DNA from: Prorocentrum cordatum
Taxonomy: Eukaryota; Sar; Dinophyceae; Prorocentrales; Prorocentraceae
Assembly (NCBI GenBank): GCA_963575745.1
Contig: CAUYUJ010015727.1
Location: 963,320 to 1,023,344 of the forward strand
DNA length: 60,025 nt
Direction of reading: 5' to 3'
A program made the translations under genes and the position numbers. Position 1 is the first letter of the stretch. Each line of letters opens with the position of its first letter. The notes beneath the pieces were generated by a model. It was not told the DNA's origin and made no database searches. It saw only the letters and a list, made by a program, of their open reading frames with translations. Below, piece by piece: positions 20,881-32,007 of the stretch.

Positions 20881-21969
20881 CCTACGGCACGAGGGGAAAC
20901 GCACAACCAGACTTGAGAACTCGTGCTCGCCTGGCGCGCGGTCCCGTCTTGTCACTTGGCGCGCGGCGCTGTGACATCACAGAGCGCAGAGCGCTGGGGC
21001 CTCACGCAGCGCATGGCCCTGTGCTTGGGCGTGCATGTTCCCTCCCCGTCCTGAGCTGCCGGTCGCCCATGGCAAACTCGTGCGGGTTGCCCTGGTGAGC
21101 GAAGCGCAGGAGGGCGCAGTTGCGGAGTGAACTAGGCAGGTTTGGCGCACGGCGCTGTTGCTCGCCCCAATATGAATCCCCTTTACCCATTCTGCTCCTC
21201 CTGTTCCTGCTCCCGCTGTCCCCCGTTATCCTCTTCCTTGGAGTGCTCGTCGTTGTCATTTTTTATGCAATCTGAGTTGCGTGAGCGCGTGCGTGCATAG
21301 AGGGCGATGCGTGTGGTCCGACGTTGCTTGGTGAAGCGTTCAAGAGTGCTGCATGTCTCTAAATGAAACAGTTTGTAAGGAACGCTCCCATTCATAGTCG
21401 CCTGGTGTTCAGAAAGATTGAGTGCAACCTCGGGATGTGTTACCGCGCGGCGGGGTCTGTGTGATGGGGGTACAAAACACCAACACAACTACTCCCCAGA
21501 CCTCTCCCAAGGTGCCTTCTGACCAGGATTTCGAGGCGAGCCCAGCTGTGGCGACGAGGGCGGGGCAGCGGTGGTGGTATCGTCTCTTCCTCCACTGACT
21601 CTGGGGCGACGAGAACGGCGGCCCGGTGCTGAAGGCGGCTGGGGGGTCCGAGCTGGGTAAGCCTAGAGCATATCGGTCAGGAACGGGAGATGAGGGCATG
21701 TGTTGTCCTTGAGCCTTCATTATTGTCGGTTAGAACGCATCGTTGCACCTGAGGAATTTAAGACATTGGCATGATAATTTGCATGGCTTGAATCGGTGCT
21801 TCTGCTTCCATGTGGAATGCTTCCATGGGGGGATGAGGGCAAATTCTGTCAAAATCGGCCCCCGAAGGCTTCACGGGGTCGAAGCCGACCAGCTCTTCAA
21901 GTCGCTTGTCCAGCTGTGGCGACGAAGGGGCTCCTTCCTCCTCCTCATTTCTGCTGACCAGCACCAGTG
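20881..21969. other. Unassigned DNA
   Basis: GGCGCGCGG words near 20930-20970. The phrase CCTCTCCCAAGGTGCCTTCT at 21501 recurs at 48537 next to a family-3 element. No gene recognised. Confidence 0.45.
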
Positions 21970-22130
21970 TTTGGTCGGCCATGTCCCCCTACAGGCGGAT
22001 TTTGGAGGAAAAATTTAAACATTGTCCAAGAACGCTTCAAAATAACCAACAATAAGAAACCTGTCGTCACCGCATCATTTTTCAAACTATTTTTGAATAT
22101 TCCTCCTGTAGAGGGGCAGGCCCGACTTAA
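21970..22130. mobile_element. MITE-1 copy 2
   Basis: TTTGGTCGGCCATGTCCCCC at the left and CCCGACTTAA at the right, flanked by a perfect 8-bp duplication CACCAGTG (21962-21969 and 22131-22138). This copy fixes the element boundaries. Confidence 0.88.
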
Positions 22131-22332
22131 CACCAGTGCCGGGAGAGGCAAGACTTGAGCTTGGAGGACTCGAAGTGACCTGACGTGGCGGTCAGAAACA
22201 CGATGAGGCCCATCCTGAAACTTCACGCGACCTCCCGCGGCACAATTCCCACGAACCATGAACCATCAGAACTCAGGACGGGCCGGTTCAAGAGCGTCGG
22301 CAAACGCGAGTTCCAGCGAACCCATGCCTTAC

Positions 22333-22490
22333 GCATCGGTCGGAAGAAGTAGGTAGAAACATGAAGTAGGAAGGCGTTGAAACCAGATTGGGTGTCAGCC
22401 CGCCCCCTGAAGAGGACGGAGAAGGCAAAGCCGCTCGACCAGAAGTAGGAAGGCGCTTAAAGTACATTGGAATCGGGGACTCCAAACATA
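22333..22490 (+). repeat. Dispersed repeat family 4, copy 3
   Basis: GAAGTAGGTAGAAACATGAA..GAAGTAGGAAGGCG, as in the copies at 7022 and 9145. Confidence 0.85.
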
Positions 22491-23429
22491 TCACTGCACC
22501 GACCTTGCAGACGTGCTCCAGCGGATTTTGGGGTGGATTTCTATGAAAAACCAGAAACGGCGAGCGAAAAATAAAGCAATTTTCACGTGAATTTCTTGTT
22601 AGTCTTCATTCCTTGTCAAAGAATCCGCACGAAAATCATTTCGAAATCCGGAACGCAATTCTCCAGAACACTCCTAGCCCACCCCATTGTTTTCCGAGCG
22701 AAATCCGCTCTGCGATGTTGGCGACACGCAAACTACCTACTTTCAACGATCGATGGGTACGTTTCCCCGACGATGCTTGGCCACCTCGGCCCCCCAGCCG
22801 ACTCGGGCTCCAAGCCTCGTGCACCTTCGCCGTGCCGAAGGCCCAAACGATCGTCGAGAGGCACTGCGGGCTGATCTGGCCCGGCCGGCGTCGCCTCGAG
22901 CCGCGCGCGGGCGCGCCCCGCCGGCAAAGCGAGAGACCCAAACATGATCGCGTCGTAAAAGAATCAGGGCGGCACGTTTTTCGTTATTTTCGACTCCAGG
23001 ACCTCGCCGGGCCCCGGGACCGTCAAAAAACGACTCAGGATGAAAAACCGGCCCCGGGGAAAGGGTCTGGACTTCCGGGGACGCCGTCCTGGAAAAATCA
23101 AGGCGGGAGAGAGAGCGCGCGGGCGCGGGGGGGCGCAGGACGGCGCAAAGTGGAGAGGGTGTGGGACGAGGGGCAGCAATCAATTCAGTTCGCAGGCCCC
23201 TCTATACCCTTTGTGACTGCGTGGCCAAGAAAACCGCTGGCTCGGACTGGGGCGTGAGAGACGCTGCCCTGCCCTCCGTCGTCGACTCGCCCGTAGGCGA
23301 GCATGCTGCTACCGCGCCAACGCCTGTCCAACCTGCTCGACAGGGGGCCGGAGGCGAGGGAAGAGGCGAGGAGACGACGGCCCTTATCCGAGGAAGCAGA
23401 TGCGCAGACGGGCCCACTGTGAGCGCGGA
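22491..23429. other. Mostly unassigned DNA
   Basis: Apart from family-2 copy 2 no gene or repeat is recognised; frames are short and of no known family. Confidence 0.45.
22970..23085 (+). repeat. Dispersed repeat family 2, copy 2
   Basis: GTTTTTCG, CCTCGCCGGGCCCC, GACCGTCAAAA and GACTTCCGGGGAC in the same order as at 1061-1180. Confidence 0.7.
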
Positions 23430-23878
23430 GAGGGGGAGGAGGGGGGGGGAAGGGTGAGGAGGGGAGGAGGAGGGAAACGGGGCAGGGGCAGGGGGAGGGG
23501 GAGGAGGAGGAGGGGAGAAAGGAGGGAGGAGGATGATGGGGAGTGAGGGGGAGGGGGGACGGAGAAATTGGAAGGATGAGGAGCACGAAGGCTATGGTGC
23601 ACGGCTCGAGCACGCAAGGTCCACGAAGGGGGGAGGAGGAGGAGGAGGAGGTGGAGGAGGAGGAGAGGAGGAGGAGGAGGAGGAGGAGGAGGAGGACGGT
23701 GAGGAGGAGGAGGAGGAGGCGAAGGAGGAGGAGGAGGAGGACGGTGAGGAGGAGGAGGAGGAGGAGGCGAAGGAGAAGGAGGAGGAGGAGGAGGAGGAGG
23801 AGGAGGAGGGAGGACGGGAGGAGGAGGAGGAGGAGGCGAAGGAGAAGGAGGAGGAGGAGGAGGAGGAGGAGGCTCATT
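23430..23878 (+). repeat. GGA-rich polypurine array
   Basis: Irregular GGA/GGGA repeats with GGCGAAGGA interruptions recurring about every 50-60 bp from 23710, so the array also has longer-period structure. Confidence 0.95.
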
Positions 23879-24489
23879 AAGTACACCCCGCTTCAAGGCA
23901 GGGCAGGAGCACCATGAGGGAAGAAGTGGAATGATGCCACCCTTGGGTGACCCTGTGGGGATTGTGCTGGTGCCGAGGCCAGCCTGCACGAGAGACTGAG
24001 AGGCCCATTGCTCCAGCGGGGGGGAGGAGGAAGGGGAGAAGGAAGAGGAAGAGACGGCGACCGAGGCGCTGCATTGCTAAAGCACCCCTGAAGTGTCAGG
24101 CAGAAAGGTCACGAGGAAAGGACGAGGAGAGGTGCGCCTCGAGGTTCGAGGATCGATGGGCGATGCTCTTGGATGTTTCTGGGTCTTTACGGGGCCTCAG
24201 GAAGGCCACGAGAATCTTAGAATCTGGAGGCCTGCGAAGGCCTCCGAAAAACTCTGGAGACCTCTGGGGGAATGGAGGGGGGCGTGAGAGAGGAACGCAA
24301 GGGGAGGGGTGGGAGAGGGCGAGAGTGGGTGGGGGGGGAGGGCGAGGAGAGGAGGATGCGGAAGAGATGGGGGTTAAAGAGAAGCGATGGGGGGATGGGG
24401 AGGAGTTGGGAAGGAGGGTGTGAGGGGGGAGAGGAGGACGGGATGATGAGGGGAAGGAGGACCAGGAAAGGGATAGAAACGGAGAGCGG
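23879..24489. other. Unassigned DNA, purine-rich from 24265
   Basis: 24265-24490 is GGA/GGGGA-rich without a clear period. No gene recognised. Confidence 0.5.
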
Positions 24490-26060
24490 GTGAGGGGGCG
24501 GGCGGAGAAGACGGCTTCCAAATTGGTGGAATATCGGGCAAGGCTCTGGGCTGGGTCCGACCTCGTACCCCTCGCAACTTCTTGGCCAGACTGCGAGCGA
24601 GGGGGCGCTGCGTGTCTTCTGGCATTCGGTCATCTCTCAGGCAGTGGATGCCATGACGAATGCAGCTTCTGTCAGCGAAAACCGCACGTGCAGTTCGAGG
24701 AGAATTGTGCCAAGTCGACGCCGATCTTGAACTCAGAAAGATAGCATTGGATGGCGTGGATATTTGGCCTGCTATTCCCTCATATCAACCTGTCATATCT
24801 GGATTCCTGCGTCGAAGCAGGAGAGTGAACTTGATTGGATCAAGTTGCAAGAATCGGCAGGGGCACATAGTTGTTGGAGGGCAACCAGGAAGTCAAGGAT
24901 GCATGCGCACTTTGCGGTGGTGTGCAAAATCGTACGCAACCTCGACTGCACGCCACTCAAACGACACGAGTACATACATATACAATACGGCGCCTCTGGG
25001 TTAACATGTCAAAACAGCCCATGTGAAACCTTCGCGTGATTTCAGACAAACATCGACCACGATCATTGAACGATTCAGTGCGCATCTCGGTGGCTGCTGA
25101 GCTGCACACAACAAGTAGGGAGCCAATCCCTCGAAGATGCGCATGTGGCCGAATGAGAGCTTGGCAAACGCCCAAAACATATTGGACCTTGGCGAATAAA
25201 CCGCTGTTCTTGCAAACACGCCGATTAACTGCAAATGTGATCCGCATGAGAGCGACCGTGAAGCTGGTTGCATGGCCTCGGCTCGAACATCAACGTAACG
25301 AATGTAGAATGCGTGCGCCAAAGATTCCGTCGTCTAGATCACCACCTTGACTGCATGCGCAACTCTCGTGATCGCTGGTTTCCCATGCTGGCCTCAACGC
25401 AGCATTGCGAGGCAGGACCTTGTCGGGAACAAGATATACACATTGTTCACATGTCATTCTGACCAGCCACAGCTCATCTAATGTCGAGCTATTCCCTGAT
25501 CCAAGACTTGGCTACCAAACAAAGAAATCTGATCGTATGGTGATTACCGGCGGTGGGATAACAGACCCCGTGATCCAGTTGCTAGCCTCCGCTGAAAATT
25601 TCGGGGTGAAGGACAGCAACGTTGGCAGACTGTCCTGCCGATCTCCAATGTTCAGGATGCTGTGGCCTGTATTTTGGAGGAGCGCGCCGCTTTGGGACAA
25701 ATCTGGTGCCCCAGAGGGCCTCCAAGCCCGTTGTCCCATGCTCTCGCCACACCGGGCGCGGCCGACGTCGAACATGCATTCCCCAGCTCGCGTTCTCATC
25801 TGGGGGGGGGAGGCGCACTCGGGGCCAACTCTAGGGCGGCGAGACCTATACATGTCCACTGCTCCTGGCCAGGCCCCTTTTATGGGCCCAGGAGCAGCGT
25901 ATACGCCCTCCCGGCTTGGCCAGGAAAGCGCATACACAGCTCATGGGCCAAGGATGGGCCCGGCCAGGGGAAAGAGGTATGAACAATGCTCGTCGCGCGC
26001 AACCGAAACGCCCGACGGGCAGAGACATCAGATCAGGGAGTGCGGGCGCAGTGCTTTGCA
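24490..26060. other. Unique, lower-GC DNA without recognised genes
   Basis: The longest stretch lacking simple repeats outside the retrotransposon. Frames up to about 240 codons exist at 25405-26136 on plus and 25512-25937 on minus, overlapping each other. None shows a motif I know. Coding exons cannot be excluded. Confidence 0.4.
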
Positions 26061-26225
26061 TCAGGTCGGGCATGCCCCCCTATATGCCGATTTTGGGCGA
26101 AAGATAAACAAATACTCAACTAATATACAAACATAGTCAAACAACAATCGAAAAGTCGTTCCCATACTATTGTTTGAAGGACTATGTTTAAATATTCCTC
26201 CTATGGAGGGGCATGCCCGACAGCA
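26061..26225. mobile_element. MITE-1 copy 3
   Basis: TCAGGTCGGGCATGCCCCCC at the left and GGGGCATGCCCGACAGCA at the right. The flanking octamers GCTTTGCA and GCGTTGCA match 7 of 8, again an 8-bp target-site duplication. Confidence 0.85.
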
Positions 26226-27257
26226 GCGTTGCAGGGAGAAGAATGCATTTGCCAAGAGAACAGGCCTCCCCCTGTTGCCTCCCCCCTCTGCCCCCCCTCC
26301 CCCTCGTCGTCGTCGTCCTCCTCCTTCTCCTCCTTCTCCTCCTCCTCCTCTCCCACCCACCCCTCCACTCCGTCAAATTCGACCTCTTACCCAAGGCCCG
26401 AAGACGAGGAATTCACTAGAATCAAAAATATCCCCGAAGCCAACATCTCCTATACGTAGCTGGGCTGAACTCTGATCCAAACAACCCTCTGGGAACGTTT
26501 CCGCCGTGCTCTCGGGCGTCGGAACTGCACTCCGTGGTGCTGCTGCGCATCCTACTGTCGGGACCTGTCGTGCCATAAAGTGTTGTACTGCTGGCGGACA
26601 CCGTCGGGTCAACACTTGGCACTTGATGATGATGATGTGAGGGCTCGCGGTTCGTCGTGAGCGCCAAAACGGCCGAAAACCGTATGTCGTCTGAGGAGTC
26701 TGGCTGGTTGCGAAAAGGGCTTGGGACAGATGCAAACTATTGGGACGAATCCCAACCAAAAAACACCCATCCTAGCGAAACTGTGCCAATCCCGGCAAAC
26801 TGGGTACCAATCCCGGCTGAAAACCAGATCAAATAGTACAACGTTCTTCAAGCTACCAATCCATGAAGATGATATGAAGACATTATTGGAAGCCCTCACG
26901 GGTACCTGAAGAGCAGACCCGAAGTTCGTAAGAGCCTCTTGAACAAGTTCAAGGATCGTGCGATGTGAGCAAGTCTCAATTATATAGCCCAGAGCGCCAT
27001 ACCAACAAATGTGATGGTGCGACGAAGAATCGACAATGATCAACACGAGAGGGATGGAAGAGAAATCGGAGGAGAAGATAACAATACAAAATATGGGACA
27101 ACAACTGTAAAGCGGCGCTGCTTGCCAGCCGGCCCAAGCCCCACACAACTCGAACGGCTTCATCTCGGAGAGCCTCCCGCCAGAGATGGACGCCACGTGC
27201 TGGAAGAAGCTGGCCTGCAAGCGTTCAGCGGCAGAAGAGGAGCACATATACATATAC
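26226..27257. other. Unassigned flank of the YR retrotransposon
   Basis: A minus frame of 218 codons (27265-26609) has ordinary composition in its first part (AERLQASFF, GGRLSEMKPFE) but no family that I recognise. It could hold an exon or be chance. A CTC/CGT pyrimidine tract lies at 26290-26350. Confidence 0.35.
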
Positions 27258-27364
27258 ATGTGCACTGTTTTTGCAAACAGGAGAACCTATGCTGTCACGA
27301 GACTTGCGACCGAGCCGTCTCCAGGGCCCGAGTCGGCAGAGGGATTATTCGGGGAAAAGCCCCC
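27258..27364 (-). repeat. Terminal repeat B2
   Basis: 107 bp from ATGTGCACTGTTTTTGCAA to GGGGAAAAGCCCC (plus strand), near-identical to B1. It is the outer 3' end of the element. Confidence 0.92.
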
Positions 27365-27413
27365 ACTGTGAAAGTGCAAGAAAGAGGAGGAGGAGAGGAG
27401 GAGGCGGTAAAAA
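27365..27413. other. GA-rich spacer between A2 and B2
   Basis: 49 bp, mostly AGGAGG, with no counterpart beside A1. In textbook split direct repeats A2 and B2 adjoin, so this is either an insertion or element-specific sequence. Confidence 0.7.
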
Positions 27414-27497
27414 CTTGAGCAAAAACGGTTACGGACACACGTCCGTCCCCTGTCGGCTTGCTGACTTCTGCACAACGTGTTTAATTACAAACCGCCA
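27414..27497 (-). repeat. Internal repeat A2 (with SL-like end)
   Basis: 84 bp and 80 of 84 identical to A1. On minus its last 22 bases, TCCGTAACCGTTTT then TGCTCAAG, match the dinoflagellate SL at 19 of 22. It directly adjoins B1. Confidence 0.92.
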
Positions 27498-27604
27498 ATG
27501 TGCACTGTTTTTGCAACCGGGAGAACCTATGCTGTCACGAGACTTGCGACCGAGCCGTCTCCAGGGCCCGAGTCGGCAGAAGGATTATTCGGGGAAAAGC
27601 CCCC
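27498..27604 (-). repeat. Internal repeat B1
   Basis: 107 bp, differing from B2 at about three positions (AACAG/ACCGG and one G/A). It separates the coding region from A2. Confidence 0.92.
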
Positions 27605-27699
27605 CACAGCCCATTCATGTTACTGGCCATGCCGCAATCACTCCCATTCTCAAGTATGTATATGTTTAATCAGCCACTGCACTTCAGAGCACGAAACAG

Positions 27700-28551
27700 T
27701 TAAAACATCAACCTCCCGACATGTGTGTGCTCGATGCTGTCGGCTGCTCTAATCAGCCATCGAGCGCCCGTTTCCGCCAGCCCCCGCGGGTAGGCCTGAG
27801 CCAGAGCAGTCCGCCGGCGACCTTCAAGGATGAGGTGCGGCCGGAGGGTCTTACAGCACAGAGACTTCCCACGACAACGCTGGACCAGCGGGGCGGGCGG
27901 ATCTGACACATTCCAGCCTACAAGTTGTGTGGGCTTCTTCCAGGGGGTGTTAAACATGCACTGGTCTACAACAGCTATTTTACAACTACGGTGTGCCATT
28001 AATCCCTTCATTTCAGGGACCTGCCAGGCCATACTTGTGAGAGGGTTCTCAATCCATACTTGTGAGAGGGTTCTCAATAACAACTGGGATCTGTCTCATG
28101 ATAGCAGCTCTGATGAAACGGATAGTGGCCGCAAGGGTCTTATTGCCAAGGCTCACTTTGTGCTCTTGCTCTGGGGTCAAATTGTCACGCCCTCGGAACT
28201 CTCCTGGGCGACGATATGTGTGCCGAGAGGCGGCTGACCAGGTCGTGCAAGGGAAGGCGATCCAGAGGCCTCGCACTCGCCTGCCGGCCATCCAGCCCAG
28301 TTTGAGCTGCTGGGCCGAACGGCGGGTCAAGTCGAAGGCTGCGCCGGCCTCCATGTCAACCTGCGGGCAGCCGTTGTCGCCGTGGCGCTCCAAGGCCCTC
28401 GCGACGCCGCCAGCTCCGCTGAACAGGTCCAGAAACACCTGCCCACGGCGCCGGCCCCGCCGGCTGGCCCTGGCGAGCCCCTGGCGGAGGTGTCGGACCA
28501 CCTTGGCGTCAGAGGCCCGCTCGACCGCTTCCAGGGTGTCGCCTTGGCGCG
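27700..28551 (-). pseudogene. Cytosine-C5-methyltransferase-like domain of the YR element
   Basis: C5-methyltransferases transfer a methyl group from SAM to cytosine through a Cys nucleophile. Seen here, in order: a motif I-like VFLDLFSGAGGV (SAM binding, about 28400-28432), a motif IV-like LWIAFPCTTWS (Pro-Cys, about 28230-28262), then VVIENPLTSM (ENP in the place of motif VI ENV). After a frameshift the chain goes on as AWQVPEMKGL..CMFNTPWKKPTQL..AYPRGLAE to a stop at 27700. The frameshift is caused by a perfect 25-bp tandem duplication (28029-28053, 28054-28078). DIRS elements usually carry a Dam-type adenine methylase with DPPY; that motif is absent, and the PC and ENP motifs point to the C5 class. 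A target-recognition region is not clear, so activity on DNA is inference. Dinoflagellate retroelements with captured DNA methyltransferases have been reported, from memory. Confidence 0.72.
28029..28078 (-). repeat. Perfect 25-bp tandem duplication in the methyltransferase
   Basis: The unit starts CCATACTTGTGAGAGGG and ends TTCTCAAT (plus strand). The second copy introduces a TGA soon after ENPLTSM. With one unit only, the frame would run on. Confidence 0.97.
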
Positions 28552-29650
28552 TCACGGGCCCAGTCCACAGCCCGCGGCGCCGGCGAGGGCCGGCGGCGGC
28601 GGGAGGCGGACGCGCCCGCTCAGAACCCCGTTGAGCTGCCTGAGGACCAGCTCGCCGTAGGCTCGGGCCCGGCCGTCGAGGTTGTTGACCTCGGCCAGGT
28701 ACCTGGTCCCCTTCTTGTACCGACGGGTGCTGGACTCGCGCAGGTGTCGGAGGCGCTCTTGGATCTCCTTCAGGCTGCGCCGGCTCTCCAGGGCGTCCAG
28801 CGAAGCCCCGCCGTGCCGGACCTGGTGCGGGTTCTTGCCGCCGAGGCTGACCTTCGCGGCATACTCGTTGAACAAGCGCCGGAAGGTGGCGCTCGAGGAA
28901 GACCACAGCGGGCTGGCGTCGGGGGTCTGGGACATCAGGCGGCGAAGGAAAGGCGCTAGCGTGGATCCGAACTGGCCGTCCAGCATGATCCCCTCGTCGT
29001 AGTGCCCCATCTTGCTGCGCGCCTCCCCCTCTTGAGGAAACAGGAGCAGCCCCCAGCGCGCCCGGGGGCTCCGGGCGGCTGGCTTGACCAGCGAGGCGCC
29101 CACCATGCTCACGAGGTCGGACGGCGGCCGCAGGCGCGCCTCCTACGCCAGCACCAGCCCCAAGGCGAAAGGGAGCTGGCCGTCGGCTGCGGGCCCTCGC
29201 GCTCGCCCGGCGCCGGAACCCCGCCAGCGCCCGGCGAGCTCCTGGGAGCTCCATGCCCTCCACCGGGCCATGGAAAACCACGGCCGCCAGCACCTTCTCG
29301 CCCGCGTCCGCGTTGAAGCCCTCGTAGTACAAGTAGTCCATGTACCTGCTGAGGGCTTGGTCGATCTGGAGGTCGGTGTCCAGCGGCTGCCCCTCCCGGC
29401 TGCTCCAATCCAGGAACGCCTGGTGAAACTTCTGGTACTGGGCGCGGGAGCGAGGACCGATCTTGGCCATCTGGAGACTGGTGAAGCCGTGGCGCCGGGC
29501 CTCGGCGATCTCCCGCGCCCGGTGTTGCCGCCCCTGCTGGCCGCGGCGGGCTCGCAGGGCGTGCGCTGCTGCTCGCGTCGGTCGCGCCGCAGTCGGCCCG
29601 CCCCGTGAGCGGCGGCTCCTGGCCGCCGCTGCCGCCGACGCCGGCTGGCC
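28552..29650 (-). pseudogene. Tyrosine recombinase domain of the YR element
   Basis: Tyrosine recombinases cut and rejoin DNA through a covalent 3'-phosphotyrosine and would integrate the element's circular cDNA. The N-terminal DNA-binding part (AQYQKFHQAFLDWS, LSRYMDYLYYEG, GEKVLAAVVF; about 29490-29210) is in one frame and the catalytic part (from about 29110) in another, so a frameshift lies near 29110-29200. The catalytic part has a KMGHYDEG block, then HQVRHGGASLDAL (the HxxR box, about 28800-28830) and RLRHLRESSTRRYKKG with the likely nucleophile Tyr at 28717-28719. The first catalytic Arg falls in the disrupted part and is not assigned. The frame ends at 28552, where the methyltransferase continues in a different frame. 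Confidence 0.82.
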
Positions 29651-29899
29651 AGCTCTCCCCCGAGCTGGAGGAGCTGTCGCTGAGCTCGCCGGCGCCCGCG
29701 GCGACAGGGCCGCGCCCGGCCTCCTCAGCAGCGAGCTGGTCGCCAAGGCCGGCGAGGGGGCGGCCGCAGACGGCCCCGCCGCTGGCGGGCCCAAGGCTGC
29801 GCGCCGCGCTCCCCAGCTCGGCGTCGAAGCGGCTGGCGAGCACGGCCTCGGACGGCGCAACATCGCCCCCCGCCGCGCAGGGCCCGCCCCCGCCCAGCG

Positions 29900-30494
29900 A
29901 GACGGCTGAGCCCAGGAGTCGGGAAGCGCGGTCGGAAGGGTTCAACTCTGAGGCGACCCATCTCACCACGACCTGGAGGTTGGCAACAACCGACAAACAA
30001 AGAAGCTCACGATATGTTCGGTTCACCTGATGGCTGCTGGATCTACCCTTACCCAAACTCAATACCACACTCATGTTGTCCACAAGAAGGAGTGCACGTT
30101 TTCCGTGCGTACTCGTGGACCTCAGCTCGTGACGGAGGCCGATCATGCATGCCCTGCCCTCGGTCCTCAGGACGCCCTCGGCCCGGGCCCATCGGCCCCG
30201 GCGCACCAACTTCCAGTTCTCGAAGGCACCGATGTCGCCCCGCGTCATGCTCTCGAAGTCCGCGGTCCTCTCGCCGCTCTCCGCCGCAGGGCGGGGCGGG
30301 CAGGAGTCCGCTGGGCTGCCCAGCGCGGCCGCTCGGGCCGCGACGAGCCCCTGCACCCCGTAGCGCCACTTCTCGGCATGCCCGCAGCAGCGGCGGACCT
30401 TCTCCGTGGGCCACTCCTGCGTGACCACGCCGTGGCCGCCGGCGTCGCCCTGCCCGGCGCCCGAGGAGTGAGTCGGTGGCCACGACCGCGGCGT
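29900..30494 (-). pseudogene. RNase H domain of the YR element
   Basis: RNase H removes the RNA strand during cDNA synthesis. The first acidic residue is in HAAVVATDS (Asp codon at 30472-30474). The following GDAGGHGVVTQEWP and AEKWRY are one frame off, so there is a frameshift near 30450-30470. Then come EGRACMIGLRHELR (Glu), ALLLVDNMSVVLSLGKGRS (Asp) and VVVRWVASELNPSDRASR (final Asp), the normal retroelement order. Confidence 0.85.
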
Positions 30495-31999
30495 GGAGCG
30501 GGCGCTTCGGGTCCACGAAGGTGAAGGCCACGAGAGCGGCGGCCTGTCGAAGCTCTCGTTCGGCTGAAGGCCACAGGCGCCACCTCTTGTCGCCCGCCCT
30601 CTCCGCCCACGCGTAGACGCCGCTGAAGGCGCTGAGGAGCTCCCGCCGCAGAGTCGCGCTCCCCGTGTAGTGGCCGACCAGCCGCCGCATCTGGCGTCCA
30701 GTCAGGTAGCGCTGGCCCGCAGCAAACAGCAGGACCGCGCGCAGCCTCCAGATCCTCTCGCGGCTGAGCGAGATGCGGCCAGAGGCCCGATCGAACAACA
30801 TCCCCGTGAAGGTCTGGGAGTCCGAGGGGCCCTCGACCCCCTTGACCTGGAGGCCGCGCTGCTCCAGCTGCTTGGCCACGACGGCTCCGCCGGCCTCGAC
30901 CGCCTCCAGGTCCGCCCCCACCACGGCCACGCCATCGACGTACACGGCGGCGCCCGGCTCGGTGGCGATGTCAGGAACTGAGTGGCGATCCAAGAACATC
31001 CGACTGTCAGCAAAGCCTGCGTCCTCCGCGGCAGCGCGGACCATCTCCTGGCAGAAGAACAGCGCCCAGTTGAACCCCATCAGAAGCACCTCCATGCGAG
31101 GGGAGACGCGGATGCCCGCGGGGAGTCCAGGGGCCAGATCTGGAGCAACCTCGGTGATCCACTCGGCGTCGATGCTGGGCAAAATCAATTAGTCGTTCAT
31201 GCCGGGGGGCAGCTGGATGCGGTAGAACGCGTTGTTGACGTCGGTCTGCGACATCGTCAGCTCCGCCTCTGGTGGCATGTAAAGTGAGGACCAGCTCGAC
31301 GGTGTAGAGAGCTGGGTGTGGCAAGGATCTAAAAACATTTGCTCGTCTAGTGTCCAGGATGAGTCGAAGACGATCTGGACCTTTCTTTACGAAGAAGACT
31401 CCCACGGTGGACCGCCTCTCGCTCGTGAAGGAGACGAGCCCTGAACGTGCCATATCCACCAAAAACTCGGCGTGCGCGCCGCTGTCCCGGATCAGCTTGG
31501 GGTCCGAGTACGGCCGCACTGCCCCAGAGAGGTCCGGGTTGGGGTGCAAGAGACAGTCTCGCCACCCTGTCCACGTTTGCAATGCCGGTCCACGAAGACA
31601 AACGTCACCACGGGCAAGGTCAGCTCCAGGTGCCGGCGACGAGACAGCGCCTCGTCGATAGGGTGAATGTTCTGCCGAGGGCCCGGTGTACCCTGGCGCC
31701 GATCCGCACGGCACTCGGAAGGCTGCCGCGGGCTCGATCATGGGCGGCCCAGCCCGCTGCACCACGTCACGGATGTGGTCCAGGGCGAGCTGCTGCCCAG
31801 CTGAGACGGCGTGGTGCTGCTGTACCTCGCCGTGGAAGTACGCATTATTGACTGCATCGATGATCTCATTAGCCCAGGACGAGCAGGCTGCGCGCCGACG
31901 AGCACGCGACCGCACAGCCCGACTGACGCCTGCCAGCGCTGGCAAGGCGCCCGAAGCCGCAGGGCCCCTCAAGGGGAGGAGCTCCCGCGGCGCGATCAT
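30495..31999 (-). pseudogene. Reverse transcriptase domain of the YR element
   Basis: Makes cDNA from the element RNA. ATG at 31999 lies eight bases after the ORF1 stop, in another frame. Fingers: TVGVFFVKKGPDRLRLILDT. A frame change near 31290 leads to the palm: TDVNNAFYRIQLPPGM (catalytic Asp of motif A), then TAA at 31189-31191, then PRMEVLLMGFNWALFFCQEM and AAVYVDGVAVVGAD (motif C, about 30931-30950). Motif C reads YVDG rather than YxDD: the first Asp is kept and the second is Gly. I recall YVDN-like variants in dinoflagellate elements, so this may be lineage-specific or decay. The domain continues into RNase H without a visible protease or integrase. Confidence 0.85.
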
Positions 32000-32007
32000 C
32001 AGGGCGC

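Noticed and set aside
20204-20974. A 256-codon plus frame opposite the retrogene
   Set aside because: Antisense shadow that also runs through satellite DNA, while the minus frame has a signal peptide, Cys pattern and SL relict.
28049-29863. A single 604-codon minus frame as one gene
   Set aside because: It joins genuine YR and methyltransferase segments through a stretch where the real catalytic YR sequence lies in another frame. Treated as two broken domains.
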